From: Gammaproteobacteria bacterium
Lineage (GTDB): Bacteria; Pseudomonadota; Gammaproteobacteria; GCA-002705445; GCA-002716945
Reading direction: 5' to 3'
Assembly (NCBI GenBank): GCA_018670435.1
Contig: JABHRC010000034.1
Location: 1-41,055, forward strand
DNA: 41,055 nt
Positions 1-7,933 of this stretch are shown here, one piece after another. The notes beneath the pieces are model-generated. The model did not search any database. It was not told the origin of the DNA and saw nothing but the letters and a program-made list of their open reading frames with translations. Made by a program: the position numbers and the translations under genes. The first letter of the stretch is position 1. Each line of letters starts with the position of its first letter.

Positions 1-311
1 AGGGCTAATTTATTTTCTTTATTTTCCCACTCTTTCGCATCTTTTGGTGCATCTTTGATAACTGATATCACGGGCCACTTTTGTGATAGGCGATCATTTA
101 TTTCTAAGAAATGACTGTCTTTATCAGTTAGATCATCATCTGATTTAATTGCATCAATTGGGCATTCTGGCTCACACATACTACAGTCTATGCATTCTTC
201 TGGATTGATTACTAAAAAATTTGGCCCTTCATGAAAACAGTCCACAGGGCATACTTCGACACAATCTGTGTATTTACATTTAATGCAGTTTTCTGTAATT
301 ACATATGTCAT
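1..311 (-). CDS. fdxA: 7Fe ferredoxin FdxA, 3' end cut by window edge
   Basis: This small soluble electron carrier binds one [3Fe-4S] and one [4Fe-4S] cluster. It reads from an ATG at 311 leftwards and is still open at base 1, about 103 residues; the family is about 107, so only a few residues are missing. Cysteines at 9, 12, 17, 21, 40, 43, 46 and 50 follow the FdxA pattern: 9, 17 and 50 would hold the 3Fe cluster and 21, 40, 43 and 46 the 4Fe cluster. The C-terminal tail with an acidic DAKEW segment is also typical of FdxA rather than of a short 2[4Fe-4S] ferredoxin. The redox partner cannot be told from here. rpmE2 lies 29 bases upstream on the same strand. Confidence 0.92.
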   Translation of the reverse strand, partial: MTYVITENCIKCKYTDCVEVCPVDCFHEGPNFLVINPEECIDCSMCEPECPIDAIKSDDDLTDKDSHFLEINDRLSQKWPVISVIKDAPKDAKEWENKENKLA

Positions 312-340
312 TTTTTTATAATTAAGATTCTATGAAAGGT

Positions 341-586
341 TTATTTAGAGGTATATTTTTTTCTAAATTTAGCAATTCTACCTTCATTTGTCTCTATTCG
401 ACCTTTACCTGTATAAAATGGATGTGACTCAGACGAAGTCTCTACTTTGTAGACTGGATATTTATTGCCATCCTCGTATTCCATAGTCTCTTTTGGATTT
501 AATGTTGAAGATATAAGAAAGCTCTTATTACATGTTACATCATGAAATATAATCGGCTGATATTTTGGGTGAGTATCTTTTTTCAT
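341..586 (-). CDS. rpmE2: 50S ribosomal protein L31 type B
   Basis: This is a large-subunit ribosomal protein of the zinc-independent L31B (YkgM) type. It has 81 residues, the L31B length. It opens with the family pattern KKDTHPKYQPIIFHD, carries a STLNPKET block, and ends with a basic segment after HPFYTGKGR. It lacks the CxxC zinc ligands of L31 type A. In other gammaproteobacteria the B paralogue is often Zur-repressed and replaces the zinc form under zinc limitation. I looked upstream (587-698) for a Zur palindrome and saw no convincing one. Whether a type A copy exists elsewhere is unknown. Confidence 0.92.
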   Translation of the reverse strand: MKKDTHPKYQPIIFHDVTCNKSFLISSTLNPKETMEYEDGNKYPVYKVETSSESHPFYTGKGRIETNEGRIAKFRKKYTSK

Positions 587-698
587 ATTTTTGGTAATAT
601 ATCACAGTTTTTGAAGTGTAAAAACATTTTATGATGGTAATTCTTAATTATCATGTAATTATTACTAATTAACGAACATTTATATAGGCATATATCAA

Positions 699-1454
699 TT
701 GACCATTAATATCATACAAATTACAGATTTACATTTATATGCTGATAAAAACACAATTGCGCATAAAATAAATACATTTGATTCAGCTCAACTGGTACTT
801 CAGACAATTCAAAATAACGAGAAGTATCTTGATATGCTTATTTTAACTGGTGATTTATCTGATGATGGGTCTGTTGCATCATACGAAAACTTAAAATATT
901 TATTAAGGAATTTTGATTGCCCCATATATCTAATGCCTGGGAATCATGATTCGCTAGAAAAGATTAAGTCTATTTCTAACATAAATAATCTACATAACCA
1001 AAATTATAAGGATATGGGGAAGTGGGGAATTTTCATGTTTAATACCAAAAAAGATGACTCTCCTAATGGGATTTTACATACAAATGAATTAACTTATTTT
1101 GACAAAATCATGGATAGCAAACAAAATAATTTTCTACTCGTGATGCTTCACCACCATCCCGTCCTAATAGGATCAGAATCAATGGATCAAATGATAATAG
1201 AAAATTCTAGTGAATTACTAAATAGAATTACTAATAATAAAATTAAAGGCGTAGCATGGGGTCATATACATAATGAAATATCTATCAATTATAATGGGGC
1301 TCATCTTTTTTCTACCCCATCAACTTGTTATCAAGCAAAACCTAAATCAAAAAAATTTACAATAGACACGTCACAATCTCCAGGATATAGAGTTATACGT
1401 CTCAATGATAACGGGATTATTAATACGGAGGTAACCAGGGTACATTTGAAATAA
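699..1454 (+). CDS. cpdA: Metallophosphoesterase, CpdA-like (3',5'-cyclic-nucleotide phosphodiesterase family)
   Basis: This is a class III cyclic nucleotide phosphodiesterase-like metallophosphoesterase of 251 residues. The two-metal motifs appear in order: D-x-H in QITDLHL near residue 10, GD in TGDLSDDG near 50, GNHD near 80, HHHP near 150 and GHIH near 187. By family it would hydrolyse cAMP in the cytoplasm, but family members also act on other phosphodiesters. The start is TTG at 699, because no in-frame ATG or GTG lies upstream and the next methionine would remove the first metal motif. The ribosome site is weak (AGG about ten bases upstream). It is convergent with amtB with a 57-base gap. 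Confidence 0.82.
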   Translation: MTINIIQITDLHLYADKNTIAHKINTFDSAQLVLQTIQNNEKYLDMLILTGDLSDDGSVASYENLKYLLRNFDCPIYLMPGNHDSLEKIKSISNINNLHNQNYKDMGKWGIFMFNTKKDDSPNGILHTNELTYFDKIMDSKQNNFLLVMLHHHPVLIGSESMDQMIIENSSELLNRITNNKIKGVAWGHIHNEISINYNGAHLFSTPSTCYQAKPKSKKFTIDTSQSPGYRVIRLNDNGIINTEVTRVHLK

Positions 1455-1511
1455 AATCACTATCCTAAAAGATAATATTTCCAACAGAGAATCCTGGCTT
1501 ACTTCAAATAC

Positions 1512-2819
1512 TTAATTACTATTATAACTACTCTCACCATGCTCAGATAGATCTATACCAACCTGCTCATCATCTTCAGTTATTCTTAGTCCAAAAATAT
1601 TGTCCACGAATCTTAATATTATGAATGTGAAGAATCCACACCATATGATCGTAAACAAAATTCCTATAATCTGAATACTAATTTGTGTAGAAATAGAGTT
1701 ATCCATACCCATTCCACCAAGACTAGCTGATGCAAATACACCAGTTAATAGGGTGCCTAAAATACCACCTATACCATGAACCGGAAATACATCCAGAGAG
1801 TCATCAATTTTAAGAACCTTCTTGATATATTGTGTAGCTTCATAACATACAAGACCAGCTGATATACCGATAAATAGGGCACCTATTGGTCCAACAAAAC
1901 CAGATGCTGGTGTTATTGTCCCTAAGCCTGCTACCATGCCGGTTACAATCCCTAGGACACTTGCTTTGCCTTGTTTATACCATTCCCTAGCCATCCATGA
2001 CAAAGAACCAGCAGCAGCTCCAATATGGGTAACCAACATAGCCATTCCAGCTGATTGATCAGCAGCCAGTGCTGAGCCAGCATTGAAACCAAACCAGCCA
2101 ACCCATAGCATAGATGCGCCGGCAACAGTCATAGATAAATTATGTGGAGGCATTGGTGTTGATGGGAAACCTTTTCTTTCTTTCAACATAATTGCTGCTA
2201 CTAGTGCTGCTACACCAGCATTTATATGAACAACTGCTCCACCCGCAAAATCCATAAAACCCATTTCGCCTAACCAACCGCCACCCCATACCATATGAGC
2301 AATAGGTGCATAAACAAGAACCATCCATATAGTACTGAATAAAAGCATTGAAGAGAATTTCATTCGCTCGGCAAACCCACCTACAATCAGTGCAGGCGTG
2401 ATGATAGCAAAAGTTAATTGAAACATTGCGAAAACTGTTTCTGGTATATCACCAACAAGGCTCCCATTTGTAACACCAGACATAAAGAATTTATCAAATC
2501 CTCCAATAACAGAATTCATAGAACCCCCATCACCAAAAACTAGACCATATAGGACAACAATCCATAATATAGAGACCATACAAGTTAAGGCAAAACACTG
2601 CATAAGCACTGAAAGGACATTTTTACTACGAACTAAACCTCCATAAAAAAAAGCCAGTCCTGGAATTGTCATAAATAAGACAAGTGCTGTTGAGGTTAAA
2701 ATCCAGGCTGTATTTGCACCAGAAAGTTGTGTTTCAGCAGCATAGAGATTCTCTGGAAGTATTCCAAATATGCCCAAAATTCCTGCAATAGTTAATATTC
2801 TTTTAATTCTTATATTCAT
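1512..2819 (-). CDS. amtB: Ammonium transporter AmtB
   Basis: This inner-membrane ammonium/ammonia channel has about 435 residues, an N-terminal signal-peptide-like segment and roughly eleven hydrophobic helices. The twin pore histidines are visible (HMVWGGGW and FPVHGIGG), as are the conserved MTIPGLAFFYGG and FQLTFAIITPAL segments. The cytoplasmic tail keeps the conserved GIDLSEHGES element that contacts PII. The reading frame extends to 2861, but the start at 2819 is chosen: AAAGGAG sits six bases upstream, and a sigma54 promoter overlaps the longer version. No glnK is adjacent, whereas many proteobacteria have a glnK-amtB pair, so its PII partner must be encoded elsewhere. Expression is expected under nitrogen limitation. 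Confidence 0.95.
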   Translation of the reverse strand: MNIRIKRILTIAGILGIFGILPENLYAAETQLSGANTAWILTSTALVLFMTIPGLAFFYGGLVRSKNVLSVLMQCFALTCMVSILWIVVLYGLVFGDGGSMNSVIGGFDKFFMSGVTNGSLVGDIPETVFAMFQLTFAIITPALIVGGFAERMKFSSMLLFSTIWMVLVYAPIAHMVWGGGWLGEMGFMDFAGGAVVHINAGVAALVAAIMLKERKGFPSTPMPPHNLSMTVAGASMLWVGWFGFNAGSALAADQSAGMAMLVTHIGAAAGSLSWMAREWYKQGKASVLGIVTGMVAGLGTITPASGFVGPIGALFIGISAGLVCYEATQYIKKVLKIDDSLDVFPVHGIGGILGTLLTGVFASASLGGMGMDNSISTQISIQIIGILFTIIWCGFFTFIILRFVDNIFGLRITEDDEQVGIDLSEHGESSYNSN

Positions 2820-2844
2820 ATTTATCTCCTTTGGTATTAATACA

Positions 2845-2860
2845 TGCACAAACTGTGCCA
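2845..2860 (-). promoter_or_regulatory. Sigma54 (RpoN) promoter of amtB
   Basis: Read on the minus strand the sequence is TGGCACAGTTTGTGCA. The sigma54 consensus is TGGCACG-N4-TTGCA; the match has the -24 GG and -12 GC at the required spacing, with position 7 A instead of G and position 12 G instead of T. The start of transcription would fall near 2834, leaving a leader of about 15 bases that still contains the AAAGGAG ribosome site of amtB. Confidence 0.82.
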
Positions 2861-2987
2861 AAATGAAGCACGCAAGTTATTCAGGTAAAAGTCTTTGATA
2901 TATATCTAAAAAAATGAAATCATTAGTTGGGAGATTTTATTTAAGAAAGAAATTATATTTTTTTTTGCCCTGATAATAAACATAATA

Positions 2988-3004
2988 TGCACCGATATGG
3001 AACA
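2988..3004 (-). promoter_or_regulatory. Possible NtrC binding site upstream of amtB
   Basis: The sequence TGCACC-N5-GGAACA matches the NtrC dyad TGCACC-N5-GGTGCA at 10 of 12 conserved positions. It lies about 155-165 bases upstream of the predicted amtB transcription start, an enhancer-like distance for NtrC. It overlaps the start codon of the divergent flavoprotein gene, so it could also affect that gene. Only one site is evident, whereas NtrC usually binds a pair. Confidence 0.5.
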
Positions 3005-4100
3005 AATAGATAATCACTATGACGTCATTATTGTAGGAGGAGGCCCAGCTGGCTGTAGTTGTGCCCATGAACTCTTAACAAATGATAAAAAAGTTTTAAT
3101 TCTAGATAGAACTCAATTTCCTAGACATAAACCATGTGCTGGTGGTATCACAATGAAAACCTTAAAGCATCTTCCTATTGATATAAGTCATTTGGTTCAA
3201 CATAAAGCACAAAATATGGTATTTAGTTTTAGTGACAAAAGAAAAGTTAAACTGTCTCATGAAAATGGTTCTTGTGTAATGGTAATAAGAGATAAATTTG
3301 ATGAGTATTTTTTTAATGAGACAATAAAGATAGGCGCAGAATTCAAACAAATTAATAAAATTAACTCAATTAAATCTAATGAGGAAAAGGTATCGATTGA
3401 TGTTGATGATGAAATATATTCATGCGATTATCTGATTGGTGCTGATGGCGCAAATAGTGTCGTCAGAAAACTAACATCTAATCTTGACTATAAAAACCCG
3501 GTATTTGCATATGAAGGTTTGGTTAAAAAAGATGGCTCAGACTATCCTACAGAATTTATTTTCAACAAGCATGGTTATGCTTGGATATTTCCTAAAGATC
3601 AACATTACAATGTAGGAATTGGTAATCTTGTTCATTCATCTAAATCTAAAAAAATTACAAAAAAAGATTTGTATTCCTTTGTCTTAGATAGGTTTGGATC
3701 AAATAAAATAGAAAATATTACTGCCTTCCCTATTGGAACTGAAGGTGATAATTATAGAGCTCAAAATAATATATTTTTAGTTGGTGATGCAGCTGGACTT
3801 GCTGAATCATTACTTGGCGAAGGTATATATAATGCGGTACTGTCTGGTAAATTTGCTGGGCTATCAATAATTGATTCCTACTCAAACAATGTTTCGGCAA
3901 AATTAAATTATAATAAATTTTTATTACACCTAACTAATGAGTTAAAGCTATATAGAAAAGGGGCTAAAATTCTTTATGGGTTTCCAAGAATAAGTTACTG
4001 GGTAATGAGATTAGGACTAGGTAAAAAATTTATGAATGGCTATTCTGAAGGAAAAACATTGTCAGAAATAATAGGAAAGAAGAGTATATTTGCTAACTAG
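2997..4100 (+). CDS. FAD-dependent oxidoreductase, geranylgeranyl reductase family
   Basis: This 367-residue flavoprotein of the geranylgeranyl-reductase (GGR)/p-hydroxybenzoate-hydroxylase-like group has an N-terminal dinucleotide-binding motif (IIVGGGPAGCSCA). It then has the GGR family CAGGIT segment near residue 47, a GADGANS motif and the second FAD motif GDAAGLAESLLGEG near 265. GGR-family enzymes reduce double bonds of prenyl chains; close relatives are annotated only as NAD(P)/FAD-dependent oxidoreductases. It is convergent with the polyprenyl diphosphate synthase gene and overlaps its end by 8 bases, which fits a prenyl-lipid role but does not prove it. The start codon lies inside a possible NtrC site. 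Confidence 0.8.
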   Translation: MEQIDNHYDVIIVGGGPAGCSCAHELLTNDKKVLILDRTQFPRHKPCAGGITMKTLKHLPIDISHLVQHKAQNMVFSFSDKRKVKLSHENGSCVMVIRDKFDEYFFNETIKIGAEFKQINKINSIKSNEEKVSIDVDDEIYSCDYLIGADGANSVVRKLTSNLDYKNPVFAYEGLVKKDGSDYPTEFIFNKHGYAWIFPKDQHYNVGIGNLVHSSKSKKITKKDLYSFVLDRFGSNKIENITAFPIGTEGDNYRAQNNIFLVGDAAGLAESLLGEGIYNAVLSGKFAGLSIIDSYSNNVSAKLNYNKFLLHLTNELKLYRKGAKILYGFPRISYWVMRLGLGKKFMNGYSEGKTLSEIIGKKSIFAN

Positions 4101-5079
4101 TTCTTTTCATGCAGTAAATTGCTAATTCTTTCAACTCATCTTTGTACTTGCTATTCTCTATTCGATCCAAAGCATTAATTGCATTCTCAGTGTGCTCTTC
4201 TATCATAGTGTCCATATAGATATGAGATTTGCATTTTTTAAGTATTTTTATAATTTGCTCCTCTGCACCTTGATCAGATTTTTTGAATGCATTTCTAATA
4301 ATTTTTTCATCAACTTCACTTGAATTCTGCATTGCATGAATAATAGGGAGAGTAGCCTTCCCTTCGACTAAATCTTCAATTATATTTTTACCAGTAGACT
4401 CGGAAGTTCCAAAGTAATCTAAATAATCATTTCTCATTTGATAAGCATTACCAAAATTTAGACCAAATAGTGATAATGAGTCAGTTTCGTCGTCTGTACC
4501 TTTATTGAGAATCGAACCTATCTTCATTGAAGCCTCGAAGAGTATTGCTGTTTTGCTATAAATTATATCCTCATAAAGTTTTTCATTAATATCAATATTC
4601 CCAATATTCATTAGTTGTATGACTTCGCCTTGCGCAATGATATTTGTCGTCTGAGCTAGAATTTCATAAACAAGTTTACTATTTATCTCTACAATAATTT
4701 CAAATGCTCTAGAGTATAAAAAATCACCAACTAAAACTGCTCCTTTATTACCCCAGATAGTATTTGCTGTATCTATATTATGTCTAATATGAGACATATC
4801 AACGACATCATCATGGAGCAGAGTTGCCGCATGAATAAATTCTACTACTACTGCTGAATCAATAATTACACTATTTAATGGGTCTAAATTATTTTCAATA
4901 TTCACGCAATGTGCGGATAATAAGAGAATGGTTGGTCTGAGTCGTTTACCTCCACTAGAAATAATATGATCGCTCATAAGGTTAATCATCTCAACTTCTG
5001 TTTGGGATCTTTTCTTGAGCTTCCCGTCCAGACTCTTCAAATCATGATTTAATAGCTTATTCAATGATAATATTGTCAT
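4093..5079 (-). CDS. ispB: Octaprenyl/polyprenyl diphosphate synthase
   Basis: This trans-polyprenyl diphosphate synthase (328 residues) elongates isopentenyl units to make the side chain of ubiquinone and related quinones. The first aspartate-rich motif is LLHDDVVD, preceded by GGKRLRPTI. The second is the variant MRNDYLDYFG near residue 215 (family DDxxD, here NDYLD), which is common in IspB. The gene sits directly upstream of and divergent from rplU, as in E. coli. It is tail-to-tail with the GGR-like flavoprotein gene. Confidence 0.92.
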   Translation of the reverse strand: MTILSLNKLLNHDLKSLDGKLKKRSQTEVEMINLMSDHIISSGGKRLRPTILLLSAHCVNIENNLDPLNSVIIDSAVVVEFIHAATLLHDDVVDMSHIRHNIDTANTIWGNKGAVLVGDFLYSRAFEIIVEINSKLVYEILAQTTNIIAQGEVIQLMNIGNIDINEKLYEDIIYSKTAILFEASMKIGSILNKGTDDETDSLSLFGLNFGNAYQMRNDYLDYFGTSESTGKNIIEDLVEGKATLPIIHAMQNSSEVDEKIIRNAFKKSDQGAEEQIIKILKKCKSHIYMDTMIEEHTENAINALDRIENSKYKDELKELAIYCMKRTS

Positions 5080-5210
5080 TCCCTTATATTACATACTGAT
5101 CAGATAAATCTCCAGCTATACTAAAAACGTAAAAATAACCAATATAATTAATAAAAGTATTTATTAAATGGACAATACACGATAGAATCATTGGTTTTAC
5201 AGGTAAACAG

Positions 5211-5519
5211 ATGTACGCAATTATTAAAAATGGCTGTCAACAATATAAAGTAGCAGAAGGAGACTCAATAAAAATCGATCTTATTGCTTCACCTGAAGGC
5301 AGTTCTATCGCGTTTGATGACATCTTAATGGCATTTGATGAAAAAAATGCTCTTATTTCTGGGCCAAAGCTATCTGACATTAAAGTTACTGGTACAATTA
5401 AAAAACATGGTAGATATAAGAAAATTCGTGTAGTAAAATTCAAGAGAAGAAAACACTATATGAGAACTCAAGGTCACAGACAAGATTTTACTGAAGTAAA
5501 AATAGAATCAATTAAGTAG
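5211..5519 (+). CDS. rplU: 50S ribosomal protein L21
   Basis: This 102-residue ribosomal protein begins MYAIIKNGCQQYKV and ends with the basic RRKHYMRTQGHRQ segment diagnostic for L21. It heads the rplU-rpmA-obgE run, the standard order. The 130 bases between it and ispB presumably hold the divergent promoters; I see no clear leader structure there. Confidence 0.97.
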   Translation: MYAIIKNGCQQYKVAEGDSIKIDLIASPEGSSIAFDDILMAFDEKNALISGPKLSDIKVTGTIKKHGRYKKIRVVKFKRRKHYMRTQGHRQDFTEVKIESIK

Positions 5520-5532
5520 ATAAGGTAATAAA

Positions 5533-5799
5533 ATGGCTCACAAGAAGGCAGGCGGAAGTACTAAGAACGGAAGAGATTCGGAGTCCAAAAGACTTGGGGT
5601 TAAAAAGTATGGTAGTGAGTTTGTAAAATCAGGAAATATACTTGTCCGTCAACGCGGTACACCAGTTAAAGCTGGCCTTAATGTAGGCTGTGGAAAGGAT
5701 CATACTTTATTTGCTACAGCAGATGGTTATGTTACATTTCAAAGAAAAGGTCTCGGCAAACATAAGTTTGTCAGCGTCTTACCCACAAAGAATATCTAA
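5533..5799 (+). CDS. rpmA: 50S ribosomal protein L27
   Basis: This 88-residue ribosomal protein starts [16 protein letters not shown], the near-invariant L27 N-terminus that reaches the peptidyl-transferase centre. It continues with RLGVKKYG and an IRQRGT-like block ([12 protein letters not shown]). It starts directly with MAHKKAGG and has no cleavable pre-sequence of the Firmicutes type. It lies 13 bases after rplU and 16 before obgE. Confidence 0.97.
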   Translation: MAHKKAGGSTKNGRDSESKRLGVKKYGSEFVKSGNILVRQRGTPVKAGLNVGCGKDHTLFATADGYVTFQRKGLGKHKFVSVLPTKNI

Positions 5800-5815
5800 A
5801 TTCTAAATTAATCAT

Positions 5816-6820
5816 ATGAAATTTATAGATGAAACCATAATCTTGGTTAAAGCTGGCAATGGCGGTAGTGGCTGTTTAAGTTTTAGAAGAGAAAAATATA
5901 TCCCTTTTGGAGGACCTGATGGAGGTGACGGAGGTCATGGAGGTTCGATAATTATTGAGGCTAAGGATGGCTTAAATACTTTAGCTGATTTCAGAAATAG
6001 GAGTAAATTTATTGCACCTAATGGCAAAACAGGTGGTGGAAGAAACAAGAAAGGGAGATCAGGAGAGGATTTAGTAATAAAGTTACCATCTGGAAGTGTT
6101 ATCTATGATCTAGAAACAGAAGAGCTTATATGTGATTTGGAACGAGATGGTCAAGCAATCACAATAGCTTCCGGTGGGGAATATGGATTAGGTAATGCTA
6201 GATTTAAAACATCTACGAATAGAGCTCCACGAAAGACAACTGATGGAACTCCGGGCGAAGAAAGGCAGCTCAAAATAATCCTTAAAGTACTAGCTGATGT
6301 TGGTTTAGTTGGATCACCAAATGTTGGTAAAAGTTCAATATTAGCTGCTATAAGCATGGCTAAACCAAAAATTGCTAATTATGCTTTTACTACTATTCAT
6401 CCGAATCTCGGCGTAGTACTCATAAGTGATTATGAAAAATTTGTAGTCGCAGATCTGCCGGGACTGATAGTTGGGGCATCTACTGGTGCAGGCCTGGGCA
6501 TACAATTTCTTAAACATATTTCCAGAACAAAACTATTATTAAATGTCATTGATATATCAAAAAATAACTTAGAAATAGCTCTTAAAGATGTTGATGTAAT
6601 AGCCAAAGAATTAAAAGATTATGATGAAGAGCTAGGCAGAAAAGATAAATGGTATATTTTTAACAAGATTGACATGTTGAGTGAAAAAGAGTTAGAAATA
6701 TTAAAAAAATCTGTTAATAATAAAATTACAAAGAATGTATTTTTTGTATCAGCAAAAGAAAAAGTAGGTTTAGATGACTTATGTGAGAATATTATTGAAT
6801 ATTTAAGAGATTTACAATGA
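5816..6820 (+). CDS. obgE: GTPase ObgE/CgtA
   Basis: This 334-residue GTPase takes part in 50S subunit assembly and stress control. The N-terminal glycine-rich Obg fold is visible (GGPDGGDGGHGG near residue 35). The G domain follows with GSPNVGKSS (P-loop), DLPGLIVGAS (switch II), NKID (G4) and SAKE (G5). The acidic C-terminal tail found in E. coli ObgE is absent, which is common in shorter homologues. Its stop overlaps the proB start by four bases (ATGA), so the two are translationally coupled. Confidence 0.95.
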   Translation: MKFIDETIILVKAGNGGSGCLSFRREKYIPFGGPDGGDGGHGGSIIIEAKDGLNTLADFRNRSKFIAPNGKTGGGRNKKGRSGEDLVIKLPSGSVIYDLETEELICDLERDGQAITIASGGEYGLGNARFKTSTNRAPRKTTDGTPGEERQLKIILKVLADVGLVGSPNVGKSSILAAISMAKPKIANYAFTTIHPNLGVVLISDYEKFVVADLPGLIVGASTGAGLGIQFLKHISRTKLLLNVIDISKNNLEIALKDVDVIAKELKDYDEELGRKDKWYIFNKIDMLSEKELEILKKSVNNKITKNVFFVSAKEKVGLDDLCENIIEYLRDLQ

Positions 6821-7590
6821 AAGATTATAAAATAATAATTATAAAAATTGGTAGTGCTCTAATCAGCAGTGATGCAAATAAGTCTAATAACCTAATACAG
6901 TCCATAGCTAGTCAGGTTAATACTTATATAAAAAAAGGGATAAATTTTGTAATAGTCACGTCTGGTGCCATAAGCCAAGGGCAAAAGATTTTGAATGTTA
7001 CTCATAAGCCAGATGAGCTAGAATCTCTCCAAGCTTTAGCGGCAATAGGACAGCAACAATTAATGGGTATGTATGAACGTTCATTTCAAAAATATAATTT
7101 ACTAACTGCTCAAGTTCTTTTAACGCATGATGATATGAATGATATGCAGAGATATTCGAATTCAAAAGCAACAATAAAAAAAATATTATCACTAAATGTG
7201 ATTCCTATAATAAATGAGAATGATGTAGTTGCAACTGATGAAATTAAGCTTGGCGATAATGACACATTAGCAGCTATGGTATCCAATTTAATAGATGCGG
7301 ACTTAATGGTTATTCTAACAAATCAGAAGGGGCTATATGATAAAAATCCAGATATACATAGTGATGCGACACTAATAAAAAAATGTGATATTAAAAATAT
7401 AGATATTAATGAATATGACTCAAATTCTAAAAGTAATTTCGGTACAGGTGGATTCAAGACAAAACTTCAGGCTGTAAAAATAGCGTCTACATCTGGAACA
7501 GACACAATTGTAGCATCTGGGTTTGAATCAGATGTTATAACAAAAATTTTTAATGGGGACGATGTAGGTACTTATTTTGAGTCAGATTAA
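6817..7590 (+). CDS. proB: Glutamate 5-kinase, short form without PUA domain
   Basis: This enzyme catalyses the first step of proline synthesis, ATP-dependent phosphorylation of glutamate. The amino-acid-kinase fold is clear: IIKIGSALIS at the N-terminus, FVIVTSGAISQG, LAAIGQQQLM, NENDVVATDE and GTGGFKTKLQAV near the end. At 257 residues it lacks the C-terminal PUA domain of the 367-residue E. coli enzyme. The reading frame ends cleanly, so this is a natural short form and not a frameshift. It is coupled to obgE by an ATGA overlap. Confidence 0.93.
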   Translation: MKDYKIIIIKIGSALISSDANKSNNLIQSIASQVNTYIKKGINFVIVTSGAISQGQKILNVTHKPDELESLQALAAIGQQQLMGMYERSFQKYNLLTAQVLLTHDDMNDMQRYSNSKATIKKILSLNVIPIINENDVVATDEIKLGDNDTLAAMVSNLIDADLMVILTNQKGLYDKNPDIHSDATLIKKCDIKNIDINEYDSNSKSNFGTGGFKTKLQAVKIASTSGTDTIVASGFESDVITKIFNGDDVGTYFESD

Positions 7591-7597
7591 GTACTTT

Positions 7598-7876
7598 TTA
7601 AACTAACGCTTTGATATGAGCATTGAGACGTGATTTATGTCTAGCTGCTTTATTTTTATGAATTAGGCCTTTAGTCACAAGCTTATCCATTACTGACATA
7701 GCTTCTTTGAAGTTTGCATTTGATTCTTCTTTATTCTTATCCGCAAGCGATTTTAGGACCTTTTTTATACAAGTTCTAAAATTTGATTTTTGAGCTACAT
7801 TCCTATCTCTAGCTTTAATCGCTTGTCTAACTCTTTTTCTAGCTTGTGCTGTATTTGCCAATGTATTCTTCTCCAA
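7598..7876 (-). CDS. rpsT: 30S ribosomal protein S20
   Basis: This 92-residue, highly basic helical ribosomal protein has the S20 signature: ANTAQARKRVRQA near the start, the SNFRTCIKKVLK helix, and the C-terminal GLIHKNKAARHKSRL block. It stands alone on the minus strand between proB and murJ, divergent from murJ; the rpsT / ribF-ileS arrangement is widespread in gammaproteobacteria. Confidence 0.97.
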   Translation of the reverse strand: MEKNTLANTAQARKRVRQAIKARDRNVAQKSNFRTCIKKVLKSLADKNKEESNANFKEAMSVMDKLVTKGLIHKNKAARHKSRLNAHIKALV

Positions 7877-7933
7877 TTAAAGGTAAAATAAAACAAGATT
7901 ATCTCAGTGAAGATGATTACTGTCAACACATAG

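Noticed and set aside
587-698. A Zur box upstream of the L31 type B gene
   Set aside because: AT-rich imperfect palindromes occur there but none matches the Zur dyad well enough to support a call.
2820-2861. Longer N-terminus for AmtB starting at 2861
   Set aside because: The extension contains the sigma54 promoter, and AAAGGAG sits in front of the ATG at 2819.
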